This document shows positions 48,170-58,919 of a DNA stretch of 64,000 nt, one piece after another. The position numbers and the translations under genes are program-made. Source of the DNA: Panorpa germanica (taxonomy: Eukaryota; Arthropoda; Insecta; Mecoptera; Panorpidae). The DNA lies in NCBI GenBank assembly GCA_963678705.1, contig OY783221.1, forward strand, positions 3,472,001 through 3,536,000. The letters run 5' to 3'. Position 1 is the first letter of the stretch; each line of letters starts with the position of its first letter. Under the pieces are notes generated by a model that searched no databases, was not told the origin of the DNA, and was given only the letters and a program-made list of their open reading frames with translations.

Positions 48170-48382
48170 TTGCCCAACTCACATCTCACATCTGTATGTT
48201 TTCCATTAATTTGCATGTGGAATTATTCACTTTTCCGGTTAGAGAAATGTTGTGGGCAAAAAGTGGTCCTCCTTATTCGACAACTAGCAGACCAAAAACC
48301 TCACCTCCATCTCTTGAAATCTCTCTCCCAACATCCTAAATTGCTCTATGTCAGTACATACCTTTTATCTAATTTAACTTAA
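48170..48382 (+). other. 70-codon ORF, unrecognised
   Basis: The ORF lies in a slightly GC-richer patch and contains EKCCGQKVVLLIRQLADQKP. No motif is recognised, and a hAT-like element starts 40 bases later. Confidence 0.15.
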
Positions 48383-48424
48383 GCGAATACTAACTGAAAT
48401 ACATGGACACCTAAGTCAAGTATA

Positions 48425-48660
48425 TAGTGGTTTCCAATCTTTTTGAAGCCGCAAAAATATGTTAACATATTTTCAAAAAGTATTAATAAATCCGACTCTT
48501 CATTTTCCAAGCCTTAAATTAAAATAAATTTGTTTTTAATATGAAATATATTTAGCTGTAAGATCCTCTATTTGAAAGGAAGATAACGACGGTGTAAATG
48601 CTGGTCTCCTCTTTAATACGAAATTTGATTGTTACGTGGAACACTATTTGAGAATCACTG
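48425..48660 (+). repeat. hAT-like non-autonomous element
   Basis: The left end TAGTGGTTTCCAATCTTTTT and right end GGAACACTATTTGAGAATCA, then CTG, are imperfect inverted repeats of the CAGTGGTTCTCAAA type common in hAT elements. It is 236 bp with no ORF. A clear 8-bp target-site duplication was not found. Confidence 0.55.
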
Positions 48661-49719
48661 GTATAGGGTATCTCAAAATACGCATACAACTGTCTATACT
48701 GTTTGATCTTTTAATTGTTTTCATTTTAAATGTAGATGAGGTTCGACACATTTGGAAGTCTATGCATTTATCAATGAAATAGGACATTTGAATTAAAGTT
48801 CAATGGATATCGAACAGTAAAAAGGCGTTTCTACTACAGGATGAAATCTCTAATATACATTTGATTGACCCAAATGAAACTATTTGATTTAAAATTGAAA
48901 TTTCCTTAAACGACTATTAAAACCGAATAAAATTACACAGACTGGATTTATTTAATTTAAATGTATTGTAGAGGAAACTACAAGAAGCTTATTGGAATTA
49001 AAGGGAAGTAATATAACAATATTCTTAAATATACTGTAGACCTCTGTGTAATGCGAGGATTGTCACGAAAAAATCAGCGTCACAAGTACGAATTACTCAC
49101 AGTAAACAAATGAGATATCTAATAAATATCTAAGATATGCATACTCGTATACTTCTTGATACTTCTTGATAGTAGAGGCTGAACTAATAGATATATTTCA
49201 ATATTGTTCGAGAAAATCATGATAGAAAAGTTGTCTCAGTAATAATTTACATCTGTGTGTGGTATGCTTACAATGTAAATTTAATTTAATAGAAATGATT
49301 GTTAAGTAAACTCAGCGTAATTAACAATTAATTAGAATTCCCAATGACACAGTATTACTGACATCATTGCCATTCTCTTAACTTTTGATACAAAGGACTT
49401 AACCATTAACAAGAAGAGTTCTACGAAATAAAACTCCAAAGACTGTTTTTTTATTTATATTGTTTAACAAGAATTTTAACTAATTATGCTTTAAATATAA
49501 ATTTACACAGGTAATTTTCTCATTTCAATTTAAATTGTTCTATGTGTATACATTTAGATTTCAAATGAAAACTTATTGCTTTCTCAAAGTAATCAGGTCA
49601 TCAACTAGACGTCTGACGAATTATTAAATTAAATACCGAAAATTTTCCTCCTCTTTTTATTTGAATCGAGAGAACTCGTGCTAGTTAACTAATTTCTAAA
49701 TACTTTAAAAATCATTAAC
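48661..49719. other. AT-rich non-coding stretch
   Basis: Nothing recognisable is seen; a tandem ACTTCTTGAT pair lies near 49150. Confidence 0.5.
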
Positions 49720-49885
49720 ATATTTTCTGGGTTTACTTGTTATGAAACTTACATTAATTATCTACACATATAATCATAAAAATTTATTAGGCAACATACA
49801 TATATCAGACGACAACACTATATAAACTGTCAACATAGTAAGAGATCGTCGGTTATCGGAGTACAAATTAGAATGGGATAAATTA
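49720..49885 (+). repeat. tRNA-derived SINE body (copy D)
   Basis: TATTTTCTGGGTTTACTTGT opens the body, followed by CACATATAATCATAAAAAT and CACTATATAAACTGTCAACA, then TAGTAAGAGATCGTCGGTTA. The order matches copy A. The head is missing. Confidence 0.6.
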
Positions 49886-50526
49886 AGCAAAATGTTGCAT
49901 TATTATTGTTATATTGATTACATTTTTGATAAAATCGATTTCAGACGTAACGTGTTACTTGACAGGTTTACCCGTGAGGTTCACTGTACAGGTATACCTA
50001 TCAGGTAAACCCCGAGTCGTGTATGAATGTTTCGATGTCACCTGTTGTCATTTAGATTGCTTAAATTATACATCATTTTTCTTGAAGATAAAACTTTCAC
50101 GATATATCACAAAATTTAACTTAACAATTCTGAGCTATATTTATTTATTCATAAAGTAATAAAGTTTAATAGACATGTTTTGAAAAGAAACCCATGTTTT
50201 ATAGTGTGTGTTTTTTTTTTTGTAAAGTAAAAGCTTAAAGTGCGTGTACAATATTTCGACGTTGCCGTTACGTCATACAAAACTGACTAATAACAACACT
50301 TTCATGATTGATGGTTTTTCTCCCGTTTCCGTTTTGTTTCTTTTTTGTTTCATATAACTTGTTGAAACTACAACAACCATTCTATATAACACGAATAGTT
50401 ATTTGACGAATAACGTAATAAATAATTTTAATCGTACGTGGAAATATTTGCAGCAAACGAATTTCTTAATTTCTTTCTATGAGAATTGGGAATTTCTATG
50501 AAACTGCAAAACTGCATTTTATTAAG
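49886..50526. other. Non-coding stretch with palindromic motif cluster
   Basis: GGTTTACC (49965), GGTATACC (49991) and GGTAAACC (50004) lie within 50 bp. The first and third are exact inverted repeats and the middle one is a palindrome. No gene is supported; the 81-codon ORF over this cluster has no known motif. Confidence 0.45.
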
Positions 50527-51080
50527 TACGAGGCATGTTTTTTAGGTAAGTACCGTTTTGCGTTTCCGCCTTTGCAGCGCTACGGTCGGCGTTCCGCGCA
50601 TGCGCGCTGGTTACCTACATCTCTTGTCTACGCACTGACGCCATTACAGTCTGATTCTTCATTGTATACGTTGTTTACTGAGTGTTTAAGATGCCTCCGA
50701 CAATCGTCCCGCCGATGGTGAAGTACGGGCTGTTATACGATTTCTTAGTGCTAAAGGCGTAAAACCGATCGATATCCATTATGAGTGATGGAATGGTAAG
50801 GAAATGGGTCAGATCATTTAAAGATGGCCGCACAAATGTGCATGATGAAGAAAGTCAAAACAGTTGTGATACAGTGGTTAACAAGTCAGGCGGCAGAATT
50901 TTATGAGGAGGGTATTCAAAAACTAGTGCCACGTTATGACAAGTGCCTCAATATTCACGGAAATTATGTAGAAAAGTAGATTAAGGTACAGGCTTTCATG
51001 TAAAAATAAAATTATTGCGATATCTTTGCACATTTTTTTTTAATTCCAAAACGGTACTTACTTAAAAAACACGCCTCGTA
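50527..51080 (+). mobile_element. Internally deleted mariner with intact ends
   Basis: TA dinucleotides flank the element, as expected for a Tc1/mariner insertion. The ends CGAGGCATGTTTTTTAGGTA and its inverted partner TACTTAAAAAACACGCCTCG (51059-51078) form terminal inverted repeats of about 32 bp with few mismatches. Inside, an ATG at 50691 starts MPPT; after a shift the frame reads RPADGEVRAVIRFLSAKGVK, then MSDGMVRKWVRSFKDGRTN, the N-terminal DNA-binding region of a mariner transposase. At about 50875 it jumps to WLTSQAAEFYEEGIQKLVPR and ends HGNYVEK with TAG at 50977-50979. The catalytic middle is deleted, so the copy cannot make transposase but could be mobilised in trans. Confidence 0.93.
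50691..50979 (+). pseudogene. Deleted mariner transposase gene
   Basis: It joins the first and last parts of a transposase usually about 345 residues long. All catalytic Asp residues of the D,D34D triad are lost in the deletion. A frameshift near 50705 already separates the start codon from the remaining N-terminal frame, and a stop (TGA) and a further shift interrupt the segment before MSDGMV. Confidence 0.9.
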
Positions 51081-51584
51081 TAATCATTTTTGTTTGTTGT
51101 TCATAAATAGCAAAGCATTATTACTACACGTTACATTGTCTATAAATAAAGTAATACATTTTCCTTGCAAAAGAATCATTTTTAATTGCTTTAATGAAGT
51201 TTTTTTTTAATAAAAGAATCATTTTTAATTTATGTTGAGAGATGTTCTAGTATTTATATGGAAATATATTCATTTACTTTGCATTATGCATTAAAACAAA
51301 GTTAATAATAATTATATCAAAATATTTGTTTTCTATGAAATACTCGGTTCACAAAGTGTAAACAACAGATTGTACAGTCCACACTGTTATGAAATAATTC
51401 ATCTTGAAACGTGCGGTAAATTGAAACAATGAAATTCTAACATTAGTTATAGCTGAGGTATTCGTTTGCTTTATTTAAAAAAATATATATTTTTATCATA
51501 AAACCATTATAGCACCTAGGTACTATGTTGACATAGTAACTTTTACTGTGTGTTTCTCACAGTGCAGTAAAGAGATCTACACAA
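51081..51584. other. AT-rich non-coding stretch
   Basis: A direct repeat of AAAAGAATCATTTTTAATT occurs at about 51169 and 51212. Otherwise plain. Confidence 0.5.
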
Positions 51585-51810
51585 CCCAGTAAACATTTTG
51601 GAGTCACTTTGACATCATATTGAAGATGCGTCATGATTTTTTTGTCATAAAAGAGTTCATTTATAGTTCAGTTTCTCACATTTTTTCATATAAAATGTCT
51701 ACTTTATCGGCTACAGATGGCGAAATTACTCCACCTGTCGGAATACAATTGAAGATAAAGTTGATGCGAACTATAATTGAAGTGAAATAGTGATCAAATT
51801 GTTTACTGGG
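51585..51810 (+). repeat. MITE copy 3 (CCCAGTAAAC family)
   Basis: It starts CCCAGTAAACATTTTGGAGT and ends CAAATTGTTTACTGGG. The right half (GATAAAGTTGATGCGAACTA, then TAATTGAAGTG) is nearly identical to copy 2. The central block (CATGATTTTTTTGTCAT) matches copy 1. It links the other two copies as one family. Confidence 0.85.
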
Positions 51811-52560
51811 AAAATACCTTCTTTGCATACAATAGCTATAAATATAGTTATGTTATTTTCGACTGTATCCAGAGACATATCAGCAGGTAGTTCAAGCATA
51901 GTTAGTAAATCTAGATTATTGCAATTGATAATTATTATTTTAAAAAACACCTAACTGATATTTCAAAATAAAAATTCAAATGTAACTAAAATAAAATAAC
52001 TTCAGGCGAGCATGACCTTGATATTAAAATCGCCTCAAATTCTAAATAAAAAAAGACTAAGACTAAGAAAATAAAGTAGATACAAATTTTATCAAGATCC
52101 AAGCTACTAAGATTTTGTAATTATTTCGTGTATAAAAGATGTATCGTTAAAAAGGTACTGCAATAGTAATAGATCGTGTAATGCATGCCACACTGTACAC
52201 AACTAGTCCACACTATACTGAAATACTGAAACAACCGAACATTGATTGACCTAAATCGACGTTTTGTACATTCATGTTTTGAAATTTGTGCAAAAGCAAA
52301 ATATATTGGTATTAATATATGCTTACTGACCCACTGGAAGTGATAGTCGATAATTAGAAGTGTTGTCAAGTGGAATGATTATAACATATATATCGAAAAT
52401 GTCGATTTACATGTATTTAACATTACTTCGTTCATTTATTGATACTGCACATCAGTTGTAGGCGGATTCACTTGAGTTTGACTATAGTCAGTGCCGCATT
52501 TTAACAATAGCATAATAGGGAATTTTATTGTGTCGTATTTGTATGTATGTTTGCATTTAA
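51811..52560. other. AT-rich non-coding stretch
   Basis: Nothing recognisable is seen. The minus-strand ORFs at 52121-52369 and 52436-52648 lack known motifs. Confidence 0.5.
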
Positions 52561-52690
52561 ATACTTTTGAATAGTATTTGTGCACATCTCTGCTCATGAT
52601 GCCACCATCAAAAGCATGCCCTGCGACCGAGAAATAGAGCCGCTCCAATCCAGTTTAGTTTCGTTGGTGCCGTGTGTTTTCTCTCACTCG

Positions 52691-52725
52691 TATATAAATG
52701 CGTTCTGTCACTAACAACACAGTTG
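52691..52725 (+). promoter_or_regulatory. TATA box plus initiator-like core promoter
   Basis: TATATAAA (52691-52698) is followed at the usual spacing by CACAGTTG (52718-52725), close to the arthropod initiator TCAGTT, which places +1 at about 52721. The surrounding 52600-52800 is GC-richer than its flanks and includes TTCGGTTCGGGCAGATTCGG downstream. No coding sequence follows, so it may be the promoter of a noncoding transcript or of a solo LTR whose ends I cannot define. Confidence 0.35.
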
Positions 52726-52869
52726 TATTCTCCTTCGGTTCGGGCAGATTCGGGCCTAAGGTTTGCAATCAGTCGACCCGTGTGGGGATGGCCTAAGGAT
52801 GGTATTACTCAGTATTTCACCCAGTCTATACTGCTCTAATACTAAATCTGAAAGAAAATATTTAAATCA

Positions 52870-53589
52870 AAATTGTATACGCAGAATATTTTCTGTTTTA
52901 GGCGTGGTGCACAAACTATAATCGTGAGCAATTATTTGCACGGAGCGACAGTACATAGAATGTTTCTTTTATTTAACAGAAAAAGTTACCATTTGCCTTT
53001 ACCATCATTAAAATTGTTGTCTCACATGTTATATTATTGCTATTACAAATATAAAGCCTAATGAAAATAAGTACTACTAGATTACACTAAACTAAATGTT
53101 ATATATATATTTAAAATAATATCACAAAGTATGTAATGTATATATATTTTTTAATAAAATTTTAAAACCCAAAATAGAAATGTAGTAAACAACCTAATCA
53201 ACTATACACATATCTAAACGAACCGATTAATTAATCCATCACTATAATTACCAGCAATTAAACATCAATAAAACTGGTTTAAATAGTGTGGCTAAAACAT
53301 ACCCCTAATTTAAACAGTTCTTACGGGTTCTGTGATCACACTACCGCATCCTTGCAACCCCTTCATACTCTATTCGACCTTATGTATACATAAATACAAC
53401 AACGCAACGAACGGTAGCCCTGCTAAATATTTTACACTATGAGGTATACAATTTAGGTCTTGCGGTAAGTAGGTGGTGTAGCTCTTACTATGTAGATGTA
53501 GATGTGTTTGTGTTATATACGAGTATTAAATACGAGTACGACCACCCGGTTAACAGCCCCAACACCTAAATTCTATCCATACTCCAAGA
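52870..53589. other. AT-rich non-coding stretch
   Basis: Nothing recognisable is seen before the hAT-like element. Confidence 0.5.
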
Positions 53590-53710
53590 CAGTGGTTTCC
53601 AAACTTTTTTGATCGGGTTCCAATACATAAATATGTAAATCGACAGTTACACTCTCCGACAGGACGTTCCAAGAAAATCACTTTTCTTACGATCATCTTG
53701 AAAATATAAA

Positions 53711-54055
53711 TATACTAGCTGTCCCGGCCACGCGTTGCTGTGACTAACGTTTTTGTCATATTACATTACATAGCGCCATCTATTGAATATTTACTCAATC
53801 TATATTTACTCAATCTAGTCAACAGATGTCGCCATCTTTTAAAATCGTTTGGAGCTAACAGATAATTAATTAATTTGCAATAAGATAATATTGCAATCAT
53901 AAATTGAGATGTAAGCTATCCTATCTTTCCAGTTGGAACAAACTGCACACGGTGTACAAATTTGATTAAAATCGGTTAAGTAGTTTAGGAGTCCATCGCG
54001 GACAAACTCGGACAAACAACGTGACACGTAATTTATATATATTAAGAAGAAGAAG
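53711..54055 (+). repeat. CTAG-type interspersed repeat, nested
   Basis: It opens ATACTAGCTGTCCCGGCCAC, then GCGTTGCTGTG, and ends with ATCGGTTAAGTAGTTTAGGA, then GTCCATCGCGGACAAAC and AAGAAGAAGA. The opening and closing phrases are typical of an abundant insect repeat type with an ATCGGTTxAGTAGTTT phrase. A short internal direct duplication, TATTTACTCAATCTA, is present near 53790-53817. The class is uncertain, possibly a short non-LTR-derived element given its tail. Confidence 0.6.
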
Positions 54056-54327
54056 ATATATACTCGTATTTATTTATATCTTTTAAACCTAGAAGAAGAC
54101 AAATCCTACTTCGACCTATCTTGAAACAAATATTTTGTGATATAGCAATGGTAATTTTACGATTGTCTTAATAATATTATAAATATTATCTGTAGAGAAA
54201 ATTACAGGATTCATTTTTCTACAAAATATGTTAAAGGTGAGCCAATTTTAGGCGGTTGGTTACCAGGTTAGTTTTACTAGTTTAGTGACTAGAAGAAGAT
54301 CGCGAATTGACAATGAATATTTTGCGA

Positions 54328-54790
54328 TTTTTTTATTTTTTTTTATTTGATTACTAAAGATTATTACAATCTGTCCTGCTTAGAGGACATTCAGTGATAG
54401 GTTCGTCAAAATAAAGTGTCTTGCGCCAGATGTGCCCATCGACTCATCCCTAAATTTTAACAGATCCTAGATTCTGTTTAGTTGGCTAAAAGGTTCTGAG
54501 GTACTTTCTTTTTTAGTTTGCATACTGTGGAAATATTAGACATTAGACAGCTGGCCAAATTGTTTGGATGTTCAAGTATTGTCTCCTTGTATGCTTTGGT
54601 TCTAAGCACTATTTCTTAATTTACTGTATGTATATCCAGATCCTGATGTATTAAGTGATTAGGTACAAACCATGGTGCATTCGTGACAATCCTTAGCATT
54701 TTGGACTGAAATCTGTGGATTATTTCAATATTAGAGGTAGATGCAGTACCCCATAGTTGGATACCATATGATTAACGTAAGCAGTTTTTC
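54328..54790 (-). pseudogene. Jockey-like LINE ORF2 C-terminus, nested
   Basis: On the minus strand the frame reads YGIQLWGTASTSNIEIIHRF, then QSKMLRIVTNAPWFVPNHLI and HQDLDIHTVN, later HPNNLA. YGIQLWG-x-A-x-x-SNI...IQRFQSKxLRxIxNAPWYVxNxxIHxDL is the conserved Jockey-clade segment after the reverse transcriptase. The minus-strand 3' end is a poly(A) tract, seen as T runs at 54328-54347. Stops break the frame at several places (after HTVN and near the end). It was inserted into the hAT-like element, 5'-truncated at about 54790. Confidence 0.92.
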
Positions 54791-54887
54791 TCAATACTAG
54801 TTTTATTTTATTTTCCTCTCAAGATAAAACTTGTACTTTTTTTTCGGTGCTCTCTATGATACGCGTACCACACTTTGAAAACCACTG

Positions 54888-55390
54888 TTCTTACTTAACT
54901 GGTTGAATTACTCAACTACCACTAGCCTGTGTGACCTACGTATCGTAATTCTTACTCTACAGGACCCAACTTCAATTAAACTTTATTCTTAAATCACTAT
55001 ACGACTATAGTCCAGAAATAAGCCAGACGCTGTGCCAGCCAGTAACATACACTCAACTCGTAGGTGTTGAGATTTTTTTAAATATATGCTGAGCTAGACT
55101 TTAATAAAAAAAGAACTCTGAAAAAAGAAATGTGAATTTTCATATAATTTAATATAAAAATGTCCACGTTTCAAACATTGTGAAAATGATGTCTGTAGCG
55201 AATGAAAAAAATCAGACACATTTGTTTTCTGTGCGAAATAAATGAAAGAAATTTGTAAGAAGCAATGTGTAATATTAAGGACCGGTTGCTGAACTCATAC
55301 TTGTCGTAAAAGTTAGTCAACATGGCCAGTTAAAGAAATCACGTACTGCTGGTTCGAATATTCGACTAACCTTATACTTTTACATCGTCT
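54888..55390. other. AT-rich non-coding stretch
   Basis: From about 55279 (GGACCGGTTGCTGAACTCAT) the sequence may belong to the same element as the following inverted repeat, but no second end is visible. Confidence 0.4.
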
Positions 55391-55494
55391 TACAAATAAA
55401 CCTGTTATAAAATTTATACCAGGTATGAAACCCGTCCGGACAGGCTTATTATCAGTTTATACCTGATATAAATTTTATAATAGGTTTATTTGTA
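55391..55494. repeat. 36-bp inverted repeat (foldback)
   Basis: The arm 55391-55426 (TACAAATAAACCTGTTATAA ... AGGTAT) and the arm 55459-55494 are reverse complements with about two mismatches, separated by a 32-base loop containing CCCGTCCGGACAGG. The hairpin is far stronger than anything else in the window. It may be the core of a foldback MITE, and its RNA would form a precursor-like hairpin. Confidence 0.85.
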
Positions 55495-57854
55495 ATGCGG
55501 TTTGAGTTAATTTAATCGATTATATTTTTAATCAAAACATATTCATTTTTCACTGGCCTATAATAGTGAACATACTAATAAATATTTATCTCTATGATTA
55601 AAATTAGATCAAGAGTTACACAGATTATTTTAGCTGACAGAATTCACACTAAGACACTATTCCATTCCATATGTTTCAGTAAATAAAATAAAACAACCTA
55701 TTGCCAACTTCATTTGTTGGAAATATCTGTGACATAGATTTCTATGACTATATTTTCTTCATTTTGTAAAAAAGTGGTACATGGAAGTTACATGTCAAAT
55801 GAATTTACGTTTTTAAGCCGAAAAACTCGTATTTTATAAATTTATAGTTGTTTCTTACTAACCCCGACATGACACGTAAAGGCACCTGAGTTTCGGGCAA
55901 CGATCAGTCAAAAGAACATGAAATATGTACACGTGTTCACAAGGATTACAACTTCTATCGAAATAGGGCAAAATATTTTAATAGACGATACTTTTTGACA
56001 TGCATGCAACTACGAACAAAATATTATCAGGGAAATGCAGTAACTCAAATAATGGATATTTAGAAAAATACTTATCCATACATAATCATAAACTTATAGG
56101 CCTACGTTAAATATATTGAACAAAAAAAGATATTTAAATTTAAATATAATGTAAATAAAGAGTGTAAAGGGAAAGTAAGAAGAGAAGACAAAGAATGTTG
56201 GAATGAAGTGTAAATCAGATAAAATGAGAATAACTTTTAATTAGATTAATAAGAATAAAATAATTAATTGAGTATACAAAGTATTAACATATCTGCTGCA
56301 TAAGTATTACGTAACCTCTGTATGAGAATTTCTTTCGGATAATAACAAATCCTGTATTCTTGCACAGTATGATTCTTATTAATACAAAAATTAATATGAA
56401 ACAAATTTATTTTAAAAACAAATAACATACTTGTACATATATAAAATATTAAATAAAATGAATAACAAAAACAGAATTTAGAATTCAAGATGACAAAATT
56501 CTTTTTAAAATATTTTTTTATTTTACAAACAGAACACATATAAATAAAATTTATTTAAATTAATTCGTTTTTCAAAATTAGCATTTTAAGATATGTACGA
56601 GTATGTTGACTTCTATTTTTTATGTTGTGGGAGTAAGATCCTTTAAATATTCTTCTTATCTTCATCTTCTCTTCACTAGACTAATCTTATTTTACAATAT
56701 TATAGAATTGGGTCGTTTTTGCATATATAGTTCTATTCATGTAATTATTCTTCATCGCTTTCTAAACAGGAATATTTATTAACACGGTATATTTATCGAA
56801 TCCAAATAAATAATTCAAGAATTTATAAAAATAAATACAAGAAGAGTTAAGAATTTAATTTAAAGAGACAATCGAACTAGAGTGAGAGAGGATGAAAAAA
56901 ATCAATCACTTGGGTACAAAAAAGTTAAACAAATAGTTCAAGTAGTTGACATACAGAACAGTTAAATATATAAATGTACAATTCCATCACCGCTCATTTC
57001 ATTCGAAAACTTTTAAGAGCTTAAAACTTTTCGTACTTTCTTTTTAAGAAAAATAAGAAAAAAAAAGAAAGCAAAACTTGTAACAGTTACTACATATTCG
57101 TACATTGTTTTCCATGAAAACGAACAGCAAAACAAAAAACTTTTTTTTACACTAATTAAATATACACTTCTCTTTAATATTTTGTGTTTTTGTTTTTGTT
57201 CGTATATTTTATTTTTATCTTTTTCTAGCTGTTTTAAGCTATCTATATGTGCTTGAGACTACAGTTTTAGAGTTTTTTTGTAATAGTCGCAAAGCTTTAC
57301 TTCGCGATACAAAATATTCTGAAAATGTGAAAAGTTCTTAAAATAATACAACATTGTTACAGGATAACTTTGTGTAATAAAATTTGATTGTATTAGAGAA
57401 TTGCTAACTTCTATATAATTGCCGCAAGCAGCAATTCAGAAATCGTTAAACACTTGCTTAATTACTAACACTTTTTGCAAGGAGATTATCTATATTTGTA
57501 ATTGGTACCCAGATCTAAAGATTCAGTAGTGGCTCTATAGAAGGCTACACAATTTGCACAAAACAAAGAATTACTAAAGTTGCTTATCTTTGGATTTTTG
57601 TCAATATTATATGCCATAGAATAGGTCAAAATTTCAGAATTATACATTTATATGATCGTGAACACTATTCTAAAAGATAGACAGCGTATTCCATTCAGTC
57701 ATTAAATGACGGATAATAATTACCTATACACAATATTTATAGATATTTATTTAAGGTATCGTGCATTGTTTTGCAAAGTCTACTTTAAAGCATCACTGGT
57801 TAAGTCAATGAATCCGATGCCTATGTCCTATATACTAAAATTAATGAACTGCAG
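55495..57854. other. AT-rich non-coding stretch
   Basis: A possible SINE fragment at 56075-56125 (TACATAATCATAAACTTATA) and a purine-rich tract at 56155-56245 are the only items. ORFs here lack motifs. Confidence 0.45.
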
Positions 57855-58051
57855 CGGAAAATATTATTGGTGAAGAAAAAGATATATTTAAATCATCAGA
57901 TCCAAGAACAGAAAATAATAGGAAAAAGAATGAGAGTACGACAACAGAAACTACAATTACCGAGTCAGATAATGATAGCTCTGATTCAAACATGGTATTG
58001 GAAAAAGAAACATCAGTCAATGACTTAACAAAGAAAAATACAAGAAAATAG
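57855..58051 (+). CDS. Possible terminal exon, Ser/Thr/acidic tail
   Basis: CTATATACTAAAATTAATGA carries a TACTAAA branch-like motif, followed by ACTGCAG (ending 57854). The frame after it stays open for 65 codons, reading ENIIGEEKDIFKSSDPRTEN, then ESTTTETTITESDNDSSDSN, and VNDLTKKNTRK with TAG at 58049-58051. AATAAA follows at about 58080. The acidic, serine-rich composition is that of a cytoplasmic tail or disordered region; no domain is recognised. The acceptor lacks a polypyrimidine tract. The opposite strand also has a 121-codon ORF (57841-58206), hydrophobic and Ser-rich, that I regard as the shadow, though this is not certain. Confidence 0.25.
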
Positions 58052-58919
58052 TAAGAGTTACAAGAGCAACGGAAAAAAAGAATAAAAGAAATAGATATAA
58101 TTAAAATGTTTACAAATTTATATTTATAAGTTGATGCACTAAAATTAAGTATACACGTTAAAGTAATAGAAAGCATTATGTAATTAATATATGTTTCAAA
58201 TAACATAAAATATAACAGTAATTGCAGCCCGAGAACTTAATGTTCGCCTACTCAGGTGTAAATCATCCCTGAGAGGACCAGTAGATATATGTCACTGCCA
58301 TTTTAACATATCATACGGTTTTCAGTTTAAACACATATGACATATGAGTAGGATAAACTGTGTTATCATATAATATTTTCATTAATTATAACTTGTGTTA
58401 TATAATTACCGGAACGGAATGGTTTACAGAGGATAAAGCTATCTGGAAAATAAACCCATGTTTATTAAAATAAATAATAAATAAACGAGAACGCTGTTTA
58501 AACAGCATGCCTGTACTTGTATTCACACTCATTTTGTTTGCTACTCTTATTTTCTTTCTTATTCTCGTATTTATCACATCAAAGTATAACAATGAATGGT
58601 TTATTTATATTAAAATTCATTTTAATTACGTTTCAGAAAGCATACGGTTAACCTAATAATGTGTAATTACTTTTTAGAATAAAAAGATTTGATAAAGTAC
58701 TGTTTGTGTTAGAGAATATATAGATTCCTACACGGTATCTGCACTGGGTTATCTAATTGCAGACTAAGAAGCGTGGCTAGTCGTTTACCGACATAAAAAC
58801 ATTTATTTCTGGAACCTAATTTGCTCCATTTATTTTTTCATAATTTATTTAACGCCATACTACTGACGAACACCTGATATGTAGGCAGACCGTATATATT
58901 TAAGGTAATAAGAAGGTAT
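58052..58919. other. AT-rich non-coding stretch
   Basis: Nothing recognisable is seen apart from the AATAAA near 58080. Confidence 0.5.

Larger units (their letters stand above)
53590..54887 (+). mobile_element. hAT-like element hosting two nested insertions
   Basis: The left end CAGTGGTTTCCAAACTTTTT (53590) and the right end CACACTTTGAAAACCACTG (to 54887) are inverted repeats of the hAT type and resemble those of 48425-48660. Between them lie a CTAG-type repeat (53711-54055) and a minus-strand LINE (54328-54790); removing these leaves about 490 bp without transposase motifs. Target-site duplications are not recognisable, so the element is old. The two inserted units must be younger than the hAT copy. 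Confidence 0.6.

Noticed and set aside
50538-50552. TTAG|GTAAGTA as a splice junction
   Set aside because: It is part of the mariner terminal inverted repeat.
57841-58206. 121-codon hydrophobic minus-strand ORF as a membrane protein
   Set aside because: It lies opposite an acidic, Ser/Thr-rich frame with splice-like borders. Its Phe/Ser/Val-rich composition is what the complement of such a frame produces. No receptor or transporter motif is visible.
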